From: Candidatus Krumholzibacteriia bacterium
GTDB taxonomy: Bacteria > Krumholzibacteriota > Krumholzibacteriia > LZORAL124-64-63
DNA length: 5,644 bases
Reading direction: 5' to 3'
NCBI GenBank assembly: GCA_030643455.1
Contig: DAOWLV010000240.1
Coordinates: 1 to 5,644, forward strand
A model generated the notes under the pieces. It had not been told where the DNA came from. It did not search any database and was given only the letters and a program-made list of their open reading frames with translations. Positions 1-5,644 of the stretch are shown here, piece by piece. The position numbers and the translations under genes were made by a program. The first letter of the stretch is position 1. Each line of letters opens with the position of its first letter.

Positions 1-752
1 CCGTTGGCATGGTCGTGTTGGGATATGAAAACACTTTGCCGGTGACCATCGACGACATGGTGCATCACTGCAAGGCTGTCTGCAGGGCCAGGCCTCACGT
101 GCCGGTCATCGCGGATATGCCCTACGGAAGTTTCCATGTCTCGGCGGCCGAGACGGTGCGGCATGGACTGCGCCTGGTGAAGGAAGCCGGGGTCAGCGCC
201 GTCAAGGTCGAAGGTGGGCGCATCCGGTCCGAAGCCATCAAGGCCCTGCTGGACGCCGAGATTCCCGTGATGGGGCATCTTGGTCTGACCCCCCAGTCGG
301 TGAACCGGTTCGGAGGCTACCGGATCCAGGGTAGGGGAAAAGAAGCCGCGGCCACACTCCTGGACGAAGCCATGTTCCTGGAAGAGGCCGGTTGCTTCGC
401 CATGGTCCTGGAATGTGTTCCTTCGGCGGTGGCGGAGCGTATCTCCACCCGGTTGAGTGTGCCGACCATCGGGATCGGGGCCGGTCCAGGCTGTGATGGA
501 CAGGTTCTCGTCATCCACGACATGCTGGGCCTGTTCACCGGACTCAAACCCAGATTCGTGAAACGTTACGCGGAACTGGGTGAGGCCGCGGTGCAGGCCG
601 TGGAAAGTTATACCGCCGAGGTCAGGGCCGGATCCTTCCCCTCGGCCGAACACGAATACGGTGACGAACCCACCGGACGCCGGGACGGGAACGGAACCAA
701 TGTGAGTGGCCAGTCCGGGTACCTGGGTTCGGTCAAGGCGGATGAGGACTGA
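1..752 (+). CDS. panB: 3-methyl-2-oxobutanoate hydroxymethyltransferase (PanB), 5' partial
   Basis: PanB makes ketopantoate in the cytoplasm from 2-oxoisovalerate and 5,10-methylenetetrahydrofolate, the first committed step of pantothenate/CoA synthesis. The reading frame is open to the left edge (codons from position 3), and the first residues read V-G-M-V, matching the family stretch after the Mg-binding Asp-Ser. About 45 N-terminal residues are therefore missing, and the ATG at 9 is internal. Numbering from that Met, I see ADMP (Asp36, Mg ligand), VKVEGG (Lys66, Glu68), GHLGLTPQS (89-97), FGGYRIQGRG (101-110), LECVP with the catalytic-type Glu135, and IGIGAG (154-159). The family normally ends near the E-H at 214-215. 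Here about 30 further hydrophilic residues, rich in Gly, Asp, Glu and Ser, run to the TGA. panC follows after 5 bases. The identification is secure from motif order; the role of the tail is unknown. Confidence 0.96.
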   Translation, partial: VGMVVLGYENTLPVTIDDMVHHCKAVCRARPHVPVIADMPYGSFHVSAAETVRHGLRLVKEAGVSAVKVEGGRIRSEAIKALLDAEIPVMGHLGLTPQSVNRFGGYRIQGRGKEAAATLLDEAMFLEEAGCFAMVLECVPSAVAERISTRLSVPTIGIGAGPGCDGQVLVIHDMLGLFTGLKPRFVKRYAELGEAAVQAVESYTAEVRAGSFPSAEHEYGDEPTGRRDGNGTNVSGQSGYLGSVKADED

Positions 753-757
753 CCCGC

Positions 758-1639
758 ATGGAGATCTGCCGTACTTCAGTCGAGCTGGCCGCCCGGAAAT
801 CCCTGCGCGTGGACAAGCCTCTGGTGTTGGTTCCCACCATGGGCGCCCTGCATGAGGGACACCTCAGCCTGGTGCGGCTGGGGCGGAGGCTCGGTCCGGT
901 GGTCGTGTCCATCTTCGTCAACCCGACCCAGTTCGGCGAGGGTGAGGATTTCGATGCCTATCCCCGGGATCTGGACGCTGATCTGTCCATGTTGGAATCC
1001 CTGGGCGTGGAGGCCGTCTTTGCTCCCGGGATGTCGGAAATGTACGGAGATGACGGCGAGGTGACGGTCTTACCCGGACGCCGTGCCATGGGGTTGTGTG
1101 GGGGTGATCGCCCCGGCCATTTCACCGGAGTGTTGACGGTGGTCGCCAAGCTGATCGGGGCGGTCCGACCCGATGTCGCTGTCTTCGGGCGAAAGGACGC
1201 CCAGCAGTGTCTGGTCATCGCCCAGATGGTCGAGGATCTGAAGATGGGAGTCCGGTTGATCGATGGTCCCACGATTCGTGAACCCGACGGCCTGGCCCTT
1301 TCCTCCCGCAACCGGTATCTGGACACCGGGCAGCGGGACCAGGCACTTTGTCTTTTTCGGTCCCTGACCGCGGGCCGCCAGTTGCTGGCCGCCGGTGAAA
1401 GGGGACGGGATGCCGTGGCCGCGACAATGCTGCGGGAACTGAAGGCGGCCGATGAGGTGGAATACGCCGAGGTACGGCGGGTTCCGGGGCTTGAAAATGA
1501 AAAACGAGTGACTGGCCGGATCGTGCTGGCGGTTGCGGCCAAAGTCGGTCCGGCCCGGCTCATCGACAATTTCGCACTGGAAGTGACGGACCACGGCGTG
1601 ATTGATGGTTTCCTGCTGGGCGATCCCACCGGGATCTAG
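758..1639 (+). CDS. panC: Pantoate--beta-alanine ligase (pantothenate synthetase, PanC)
   Basis: PanC joins pantoate and beta-alanine using ATP, via a pantoyl-adenylate, to give pantothenate, AMP and PPi. The 293-residue protein carries the adenylate-forming nucleotidyltransferase signatures: VPTMGALHEGHLSL (25-38) with the HxGH-type HEGH at 32-35, SIFVNPTQF (51-59) with the substrate-binding Gln58, RPGHFTGVLTVVAKL (118-132), FGRKDAQQ (143-150), and the KMSKS-like LSSRN (181-185). RLIDN (267-271) marks the usual C-terminal end, and about 20 extra residues follow it, making the protein slightly longer than the E. coli form of about 283. The ATG at 758 has GAGG at 744-747, ten bases upstream, inside the end of panB. 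This suggests translational coupling with panB. Neither panD (beta-alanine source) nor panE (ketopantoate reductase) is present in the window. Confidence 0.97.
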   Translation: MEICRTSVELAARKSLRVDKPLVLVPTMGALHEGHLSLVRLGRRLGPVVVSIFVNPTQFGEGEDFDAYPRDLDADLSMLESLGVEAVFAPGMSEMYGDDGEVTVLPGRRAMGLCGGDRPGHFTGVLTVVAKLIGAVRPDVAVFGRKDAQQCLVIAQMVEDLKMGVRLIDGPTIREPDGLALSSRNRYLDTGQRDQALCLFRSLTAGRQLLAAGERGRDAVAATMLRELKAADEVEYAEVRRVPGLENEKRVTGRIVLAVAAKVGPARLIDNFALEVTDHGVIDGFLLGDPTGI

Positions 1640-1650
1640 CGCCAGGCAAC

Positions 1651-1655
1651 GGAGG
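1651..1655 (+). promoter_or_regulatory. Ribosome binding site deciding the glmU-like start
   Basis: A perfect GGAGG lies five bases before the ATG at 1661. An in-frame TTG at 1658 would leave only two bases, too close for normal initiation, so the ATG is preferred. Confidence 0.8.
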
Positions 1656-1660
1656 ATTTG

Positions 1661-2425
1661 ATGAACGAAAACCACCACACTGGCCGGGATCACCTCATCG
1701 ACGCGGTGGTCCTGGCGGCGGGCAAGGGCACGCGAATGAAATCTGATCTGCCCAAGGTCCTGCACCTGATCGCGGGACGGCCGCTTCTGGATCACGTACT
1801 GGATACCGTGGAAGCGGTGGGAATCGACCACACGGTAGTTGTTGTGGGCCATCAGGCGGACCTGGTGGAGAGAACCTGCCGCCGCGAGGGAATGGATTTT
1901 GTTCTTCAGGAACCACAGCTGGGGACCGGACACGCCGTCCAGGTGACGGTCGATAGCCTGCGCACCGGTGGGTACTGTGTGGTCTTGGCCGGGGATGTCC
2001 CGCTGTTGCGGACCGAGACCCTGAAGCGACTCATCGGTGGTACCGTGTCAAGCGGCGCGGCTTGCGTTGTGCTCACCTGTCTGGTGGAGGATGCGGGTGC
2101 TTACGGGCGCATCGTGAAGGATGCGGCCGGGCGCATCCGGAAAATCGTCGAGGCACGGGATGCCAGCGAGGCCGAGCTGGCCATCGGCGAATACAACACC
2201 GGCGTGTTCTGTTTCAAGACCGACCTGTTGATTGAAGCGCTGGACAACCTGACCACCGACAACCAGCAGGGCGAGTACTACCTGACCGACACGGTGGCCT
2301 ACCTGGTGGGTGCCGGGTATCCGGTCGAAGCGGTCGCCACCAATGACCCCGACGAAGTGGTGGGCATCAACACCGTCGATGAACTGGCGGAAGCGGAAAT
2401 ACTGCTGGCCCGCCGCGGGGAATGA
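1661..2425 (+). CDS. Single-domain GlmU-type UDP-N-acetylglucosamine pyrophosphorylase (NTP transferase)
   Basis: This 254-residue protein matches the N-terminal uridyltransferase domain of GlmU, which forms UDP-GlcNAc from UTP and GlcNAc-1-phosphate for peptidoglycan and lipopolysaccharide. Visible motifs in order are LAAGKGTRM (18-26), the SDLPKVLH segment with Lys32, QLGTGHA (86-92), AGDVPLL (110-116) with the metal-binding Asp112, YGRIV (148-152), KIVEARDA with Glu164, EYNTG with Asn179, GEYYLTD (204-210), and GIN with Asn237. These correspond to the E. coli GlmU active-site positions. The protein stops just where the domain ends. The left-handed beta-helix acetyltransferase half of the usual protein of about 456 residues is absent, and the next gene starts two bases after the stop, so no broken second half follows. 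It may be a genuine stand-alone enzyme, or a paralogue acting on another sugar phosphate. The family assignment is firm; the exact substrate is inferred. Confidence 0.88.
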   Translation: MNENHHTGRDHLIDAVVLAAGKGTRMKSDLPKVLHLIAGRPLLDHVLDTVEAVGIDHTVVVVGHQADLVERTCRREGMDFVLQEPQLGTGHAVQVTVDSLRTGGYCVVLAGDVPLLRTETLKRLIGGTVSSGAACVVLTCLVEDAGAYGRIVKDAAGRIRKIVEARDASEAELAIGEYNTGVFCFKTDLLIEALDNLTTDNQQGEYYLTDTVAYLVGAGYPVEAVATNDPDEVVGINTVDELAEAEILLARRGE

Positions 2426-2426
2426 C

Positions 2427-2924
2427 ATGGACCGGCTCTACACACCCTGGAGGTTCGCCTACGTGACCGGACGCAACAAGGAACAGGGGTGTGTTTTCTG
2501 CAACCGCCTGGAATGCGACGACAGGGAGAATTTCGTTCTGCATCGCGGGGAGCATTGGTATCTTATCATGAACCTCTATCCCTACAACGGGGGACACATG
2601 TTGTGCGTGCTCAACCGCCACGTGCCCATGCTCAGCGATTGCACGGTGGCCGAACTGGCGGAGATGGGCACCCTGCTGCGGATCATGGAGGCCTCCCTGA
2701 TGGAGGCGTTCAATCCTGAAGGGATCAACTGCGGCTACAATGGCGGGATCAGCGCCGGGGCCGGAATTCCCGAACATCTCCATGTCCATATGCTGCCCCG
2801 CTGGGCAGGAGACACGAATTTCATGAGCACCATCGGCGAAACACGGGTGATGCCCCTGACCCTCGACCAGAGTTACGAAATGCTGCAGCCTATCGTCGCC
2901 AAGCTGGTGAAGGCTTCCTGTTGA
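2427..2924 (+). CDS. HIT-family dinucleoside polyphosphate hydrolase/phosphorylase (Ap4A-type)
   Basis: The 165-residue protein is a histidine-triad enzyme. The triad HLHVHML lies at 117-123, and the middle His119 is the expected nucleophile that becomes nucleotidylated. Other family marks are the N-terminal L-Y-T-P-W-R, a C-V-F-C pair (22-25) that may help bind zinc, NLYPYNGGH (49-57), N-x-G in the GYNGGISAGAG stretch (103-112), and PRWAGDTNF (124-132) after the triad. This pattern matches the Ap4A phosphorylase type (mycobacterial Rv2613c-like, from memory) more than HinT. The likely role is breakdown of diadenosine polyphosphates in the cytoplasm. The ATG at 2427 has GGGGA at 2417-2421 and sits one base after the preceding stop. 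The upstream in-frame extension to 2310 is only overlap with the glmU-like gene in another frame. Hydrolase versus phosphorylase activity cannot be decided from sequence alone. Confidence 0.92.
   Translation: MDRLYTPWRFAYVTGRNKEQGCVFCNRLECDDRENFVLHRGEHWYLIMNLYPYNGGHMLCVLNRHVPMLSDCTVAELAEMGTLLRIMEASLMEAFNPEGINCGYNGGISAGAGIPEHLHVHMLPRWAGDTNFMSTIGETRVMPLTLDQSYEMLQPIVAKLVKASC
2909..2913 (+). promoter_or_regulatory. Ribosome binding site for the TTG-started LytR_C gene
   Basis: GAAGG ends seven bases before the TTG at 2921. It lies inside the end of the HIT gene, and the TTG overlaps that gene's stop as TTGA, an arrangement typical of translational coupling. Confidence 0.6.
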
Positions 2925-3409
2925 AAGGCCGGCTGAACACCTGGCTCCTGATACTGGTGGCAATCTGCGCCCTGTCGCTGTGGTTCGGCAAGGACCTGGT
3001 GCGGAAAGGAACGGGATTTTCCAGGGAAGAACCCGTTCCAACCCGGGCTGAGACGACCTTCGCCATGTCGGCGGAGGAAACCCCGATCCACCTGGTGGTT
3101 CTCAACGGGACCAGTGAGTCGGGTCTGGCCCGGGAGGTCAGCTTGTTGCTGGGCCGGGTCGGTTGCGTGGCCGAAAGTTTCGGAAACGCTCCCCACCGGG
3201 ATTTCGCCCGGTCCCTTCTGGTCAACCGGCGGTTGTCCGACCGCCATGCGGGCGCCCTGGCACGCCGCCTGGGAGGTGTCCGGGTCATCCGGGAATGGGA
3301 CGGCCGTGCGGGCGAGGATGCCGTCCTGGTTCTGGGCGCCGATTGCCAGAGTCTGACAGAATTTCTTGATGGCGAAGGAAAGGCACAGGGGCGTTGGTCC
3401 GGTCAATGA
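2921..3409 (+). CDS. Membrane-anchored LytR_C-domain protein
   Basis: The 162-residue protein begins with a short basic stretch and one hydrophobic segment (about 7-22, W-L-L-I-L-V-A-I-C-A-L-S-L-W), which looks like a signal anchor placing the rest outside the cytoplasmic membrane. A polar linker (about 23-54) leads to a C-terminal domain (about 56-142) with the LytR_C pattern: HLVVLNGTSESGLA (57-70), a V-S-L-L-L-G-R-V-G-C helix-turn, F-G-N-A (87-90), a middle segment with many Arg, A-x-x-L-A-R-R-L-G (109-118), and A-V-L-V-L-G-A-D (134-141). This domain occurs at the C-terminus of LytR-CpsA-Psr enzymes and also alone. Here the LCP catalytic domain is absent, so no glycan-transferase activity is expected. 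The start is TTG, overlapping the HIT gene by four bases. No function is known to me for the stand-alone form; an envelope role is inferred. Confidence 0.8.
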   Translation: MKGRLNTWLLILVAICALSLWFGKDLVRKGTGFSREEPVPTRAETTFAMSAEETPIHLVVLNGTSESGLAREVSLLLGRVGCVAESFGNAPHRDFARSLLVNRRLSDRHAGALARRLGGVRVIREWDGRAGEDAVLVLGADCQSLTEFLDGEGKAQGRWSGQ

Positions 3410-3565
3410 CGGCAGGTCGAGGCCGACGAAAGGAAAAGAGCTGTTTCCGATCAGGTAAGCCGCGTATTATTGTCTCAGCAACTTGACTGGTCCAGAATGG
3501 GGATGGGCCCCTAATGGGTCAGGAAACGGCCACAGGCCGGTACCCACCGGGAAAGATCGAGGCTG
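3410..3565 (+). other. Intergenic region between two probable transcription units
   Basis: This 156-base gap is the longest non-coding stretch in the window. A TATTAT at 3465-3470 resembles a -10 element, but the best partner near 3441-3447 (C-T-G-T-T-T-C) is a poor -35. A TTGACT at 3483-3488 lacks a good -10 at 16-18 bases. Two overlapping GC-rich hairpins are possible near the 3' end: CGGCC/GGCCG around ACA (3527-3539) and CCGGT/ACCGG around ACCC (3537-3550), which exclude each other. Neither is followed by a T run, so no intrinsic terminator is supported. The left part is open in all three forward frames. A promoter for the downstream genes is plausible from the spacing only. Confidence 0.4.
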
Positions 3566-3829
3566 ATGAAAAAGTCTTTAGGCACAGTTGCCCTGACCCT
3601 GATGCTGGGCGTTCTGATCGGGGCCATCTTCAGCGAGGTGATCGGCCTGTTCCTCAGCGAGGGGAGTGTGGCTGAACAGCTGTTCGTAAGGTACATTTCC
3701 TTTGGGCCCGAAGTGACCCACTGGAATCTGGTCATCATCGATTTGACGTTCGGTTTCGAGATACACTTCAACCTCATGAGCGTTATCGGGGTGTTTGTCG
3801 CCTCGCAATTGCTCAGATGGTACCGCTAA
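3566..3829 (+). CDS. Small two-helix membrane protein, DUF4321-like
   Basis: This is an 87-residue protein of unknown function. It has a hydrophobic segment at about 7-30 (after M-K-K), a polar middle of about 28 residues, and a second hydrophobic segment at about 68-83 ending in R-W-Y-R, so both ends could face the cytoplasm. The second half has the pattern I associate with DUF4321: I-D-L-T-F-G-F (58-64), then a basic/polar pair, N-L-M-S-V-I-G (69-75), and a C-terminal L-x-R-x-Y-R. The length also fits that family. The ATG at 3566 is preceded by GAGG at 3559-3562 with only three bases of spacing, which is short, but no better in-frame start exists without losing the first helix. tatA follows after 24 bases. 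The family match is from memory of the pattern; being a real membrane protein is much more certain than the family. Confidence 0.78.
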   Translation: MKKSLGTVALTLMLGVLIGAIFSEVIGLFLSEGSVAEQLFVRYISFGPEVTHWNLVIIDLTFGFEIHFNLMSVIGVFVASQLLRWYR

Positions 3830-3839
3830 CCGCCCTTTT

Positions 3840-3844
3840 GGAGG
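3840..3844 (+). promoter_or_regulatory. Ribosome binding site deciding the tatA start
   Basis: GGAGG lies nine bases before the ATG at 3854. An in-frame TTG at 3845 directly abuts it and is unusable, so the ATG is chosen. GGAG (3840-3843) could pair with CTCC (3848-3851) across a GTTG loop, which might mask the site. Confidence 0.75.
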
Positions 3845-3853
3845 TTGCTCCTG

Positions 3854-4114
3854 ATGAATTCCTTTGTTGCCATCATTCCCGGAATGGCCGGCTGGTCCGA
3901 ACTTCTGCTGATCCTGGCCCTGGCCCTGATCCTTTTCGGTCCCAAACGTCTGCCGGAAATCGCGGAGGCCATGGGTAAGTCCATCCGCAAGTTCAAGTCG
4001 GCCACGCAGAACGCGACGGACGAGGTGAAGCGCGAGATCGATGACGTGGGCCGGGCGATGAATGACGAAACCCCGTCCGAGGATGACCGGAAGAACGACA
4101 CAAGTCAGAGCTGA
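3854..4114 (+). CDS. tatA: Twin-arginine translocase subunit TatA
   Basis: TatA forms the oligomeric pore of the Tat pathway, which exports folded proteins across the cytoplasmic membrane with TatC. The 86-residue protein has the standard layout: a short N-terminus with G-W-S-E (13-16), one transmembrane helix rich in Leu, Ile and Ala (about 16-28), the F-G-P-K-R-L-P hinge (28-34), an amphipathic helix (about 34-49, including G-K-S-I-R-K-F-K at 41-48), and a charged acidic tail (about 56-86) with many Asp and Glu. The F-G-P hinge and short length favour TatA/TatE over TatB. No tatC is in the window, so the partner must lie elsewhere. It sits between a small membrane protein and a helicase with short gaps, suggesting co-transcription. 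Confidence 0.93.
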   Translation: MNSFVAIIPGMAGWSELLLILALALILFGPKRLPEIAEAMGKSIRKFKSATQNATDEVKREIDDVGRAMNDETPSEDDRKNDTSQS

Positions 4115-4120
4115 CGAGTG

Positions 4121-4126
4121 GAGAGG
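4121..4126 (+). promoter_or_regulatory. Ribosome binding site for the TTG-started helicase gene
   Basis: GAGAGG ends five bases before the TTG at 4132. The next in-frame ATG lies far downstream, past the Walker A motif, so it cannot be the start. Confidence 0.6.
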
Positions 4127-4131
4127 CGCCC

Positions 4132-5644
4132 TTGAATCTTGCCCAGCTTCTTGATCAGCTCAAGGTCGACGAACGATTTTTGCGCAATGTAACCCGGTGG
4201 GAGGTTATCCCGCCGGAGGCCGGCCACTACGCCGAATTCCCTTCCAGCCTCGATTCCCGGCTCATCGACGTCCTGAAAAACCGGGGCGTCGACCGTCTGT
4301 ACAGCCATCAGGCCGAAGCGGTGGATCTGGCCCGCGAGGGTCACTCCTTCGTGGTTCCCACTCCAACGGCCAGCGGAAAGACTCTCTGTTACAACCTGCC
4401 GGTCCTGGACACGATCCTGCATGACAACCAGGCACGAGCATTGTATCTGTTCCCCACCAAGGCCCTCAGCCAGGATCAGATGCACGAGATCCACGGCATC
4501 GTCACGGACCTGGGGGAAGACATCAAGACCTTCACCTTCGATGGTGACACCCCCGAAACGGCTCGCCGGGCCATCCGCAGCAGCGGTCATATCGTGGTGA
4601 CCAATCCGGATATGCTCCACCAGGGCATCCTGCCCCACCACACCCTGTGGGTGAAACTTTTCGAGAATCTGAAATACGTGGTGGTCGACGAGGTGCACAA
4701 CTACCGGGGAGTGTTCGGCAGCCACGTGGGCAACGTCATTCGCCGATTGCGCCGCGTGGCCAACTTCTACGGCAGCGATCCCCAGTTCATTTGCTGTTCC
4801 GCCACCATTGCCAATCCTCGGGAGCTGGCTGCCAGACTGACGGGTCTGGACATGAAGACCGTTGACCGCAACGGGGCTCCGAGGGGTCAGAAGCACTTCA
4901 TCTTCTACAATCCCCCGGTGGTCAATCAGGAACTGGGAATCCGGCGTTCGGTGATCAAGACCACCCGAACGATAGCCGAACGGTTCATGTCTTCCGGAAC
5001 CCAGCTCATTGTCTTTGCGCGCAGCCGGATGCGGGTCGAGCTTCTGTTGACCTACCTGGAAAAGGCGGGTCGACGGGTGGGGATCAAGAGTGGGGAGGTG
5101 CGTGGGTACAGGGGGGGCTACCTGCCCAGCGAACGCCGGGCCATCGAGAAGGGCCTGCGTGATGGCTCGGTCACCACCGTGGTGTCGACCAACGCGCTGG
5201 AACTCGGGATCGACATCGGACGCCTGGATGTCTGCGTCATGGCCGGTTACGCAGGGACCGTGGCCAGCACCTGGCAGCAGGCGGGCCGGGCCGGGCGGCG
5301 CCAGAATCTCAGTGCGGTGGTCCTGGTCGCATCGAGCAGCCCCGCCGACCAGTACATCATCAACAATCCGGACTACTTTTTCGGCCGCAGCCCCGAACAC
5401 GCTTCCCTGGATCCCGACAATCTGGTGATCCTCATGAGCCACCTCAAATGCGCGGCCTTCGAACTGCCCTTCCTCGCCGAGGAAACTTTCGGCGACCGTC
5501 AGGTGACGGAAATCCTGGATTACCGGGCCGACATGAAGGTGCTCCACCACAGCGGTGACCGATACCACTGGATGAGCGACACCTATCCCGCCGAGGACGT
5601 GAGCCTGCGTAGCGCCGCGCCCGACAACGTGGTCATCATCGACC
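4132..5644 (+). CDS. DExH-box superfamily 2 helicase, YprA/MrfA-Hrq1 type, 3' partial
   Basis: The first 504 residues of an ATP-dependent DNA helicase are present; the window ends inside the gene. Visible motifs are Y-S-H-Q-A-E-A-V (57-64, Q-motif-like), PTPTASGKT (76-84, Walker A with Lys83), a motif Ia F-P-T-K-A-L-S-Q-D-Q, T-N-P-D-M-L-H (157-163), DEVH (186-189, Walker B) followed by N-Y-R-G-V-F-G-S-H, SAT (223-225), L-I-V-F-A-R-S-R (292-299), S-T-N-A-L-E-L-G-I-D-I-G (352-363, motif V), and QQAGRAGRR (382-390, motif VI with arginine fingers). The post-DExH segment and the F-I-C-C-S-A-T-I-A-N-P wording are characteristic of the YprA/MrfA group, which is linked to repair of DNA damage such as mitomycin crosslinks in Bacillus and resembles eukaryotic Hrq1. 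These proteins usually carry a C-terminal cysteine-rich DUF1998 domain, which would lie beyond the window. The start is TTG. The gene follows tatA after 17 bases. Confidence 0.9.
   Translation, partial: MNLAQLLDQLKVDERFLRNVTRWEVIPPEAGHYAEFPSSLDSRLIDVLKNRGVDRLYSHQAEAVDLAREGHSFVVPTPTASGKTLCYNLPVLDTILHDNQARALYLFPTKALSQDQMHEIHGIVTDLGEDIKTFTFDGDTPETARRAIRSSGHIVVTNPDMLHQGILPHHTLWVKLFENLKYVVVDEVHNYRGVFGSHVGNVIRRLRRVANFYGSDPQFICCSATIANPRELAARLTGLDMKTVDRNGAPRGQKHFIFYNPPVVNQELGIRRSVIKTTRTIAERFMSSGTQLIVFARSRMRVELLLTYLEKAGRRVGIKSGEVRGYRGGYLPSERRAIEKGLRDGSVTTVVSTNALELGIDIGRLDVCVMAGYAGTVASTWQQAGRAGRRQNLSAVVLVASSSPADQYIINNPDYFFGRSPEHASLDPDNLVILMSHLKCAAFELPFLAEETFGDRQVTEILDYRADMKVLHHSGDRYHWMSDTYPAEDVSLRSAAPDNVVIID

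Noticed and set aside
9..11. ATG at 9 as the true panB start
   Set aside because: The frame stays open upstream to the window edge with residues that match the family, and starting here would lose the metal-binding N-terminal part.
1070..1933. A 287-codon - strand open frame across panC and the glmU-like gene
   Set aside because: It crosses two well-supported genes and their junction, and no family motif is visible.
2310..2426. N-terminal extension of the HIT protein
   Set aside because: It overlaps the conserved end of the glmU-like gene in another frame, and the extra residues are Trp/Arg/Lys-rich and unlike any HIT protein. The ATG at 2427 has a good ribosome binding site.
3383..3398. 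Sigma-54-like GGCAC/TTGG promoter
   Set aside because: The second element lacks the required GC at the right spacing, and it lies inside the LytR_C coding region.
3499..3511. GGGG/CCCC hairpin as a transcription terminator
   Set aside because: The stem is only four base pairs and is followed by mixed sequence with no T run.
4105..5568. A 487-codon open frame on the - strand opposite the helicase
   Set aside because: The + strand protein has every helicase motif in order. The antisense frame has no recognisable domain and its composition (many His, Val, Gln and Gly) is typical of a shadow frame in GC-rich DNA.
1..5644. Defence island, phage, mobile element, CRISPR array or tRNA in the window
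   Set aside because: No transposase, integrase, regularly spaced repeats or cloverleaf sequence was seen. Gene order, strand and base composition look uniform and housekeeping-like.

Overview
This 5.6 kb window is a densely packed, single-strand stretch of bacterial chromosome. It is GC-rich (around 60% G+C by eye), and all eight genes that can be supported lie on the + strand. I see no tRNA, rRNA, CRISPR array, insertion sequence, integrase or phage gene. The gene content fits a Gram-negative-type or deep-branching bacterium with a TatA translocase, TTG starts in use and GGAGG-type ribosome binding sites. A deltaproteobacterial or FCB-like candidate lineage is a guess from this mix, not something the sequence proves.

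Region 1 (1-3409) looks like one operon: panB (5' end cut off by the window), panC, a stand-alone GlmU-type nucleotidyltransferase domain, a HIT-family dinucleoside polyphosphate enzyme, and a small membrane-anchored protein with a LytR_C-type domain. The genes are separated by 5, 21 and 1 bases, and the last pair overlaps by 4 bases. PanB and PanC are consecutive users of ketopantoate-derived substrate on the way to pantothenate and CoA (the reductase that links them is not here). The nucleotidyltransferase points to UDP-sugar supply for the cell envelope. The HIT protein points to clearance of Ap4A-like nucleotides, and the LytR_C protein to an envelope location.

Region 2 (3410-3565) is a 156-base gap, the only sizeable non-coding stretch. 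It may hold a weak promoter and short GC-rich hairpins. All three forward frames stay open at its left end, so tiny ORFs are possible but unproven.

Region 3 (3566-5644) is a second probable transcription unit: a two-helix membrane protein resembling DUF4321, a TatA-type twin-arginine translocase subunit, and the first 504 residues of a DExH-box helicase of the YprA/MrfA-Hrq1 type, cut by the right edge of the window.

The window is mostly ordinary housekeeping content. I do not see a convincing undescribed system. The points most worth a second look are the single-domain GlmU, the HIT/LytR_C pairing at the end of a metabolic operon, and the DUF4321-tatA-helicase group.
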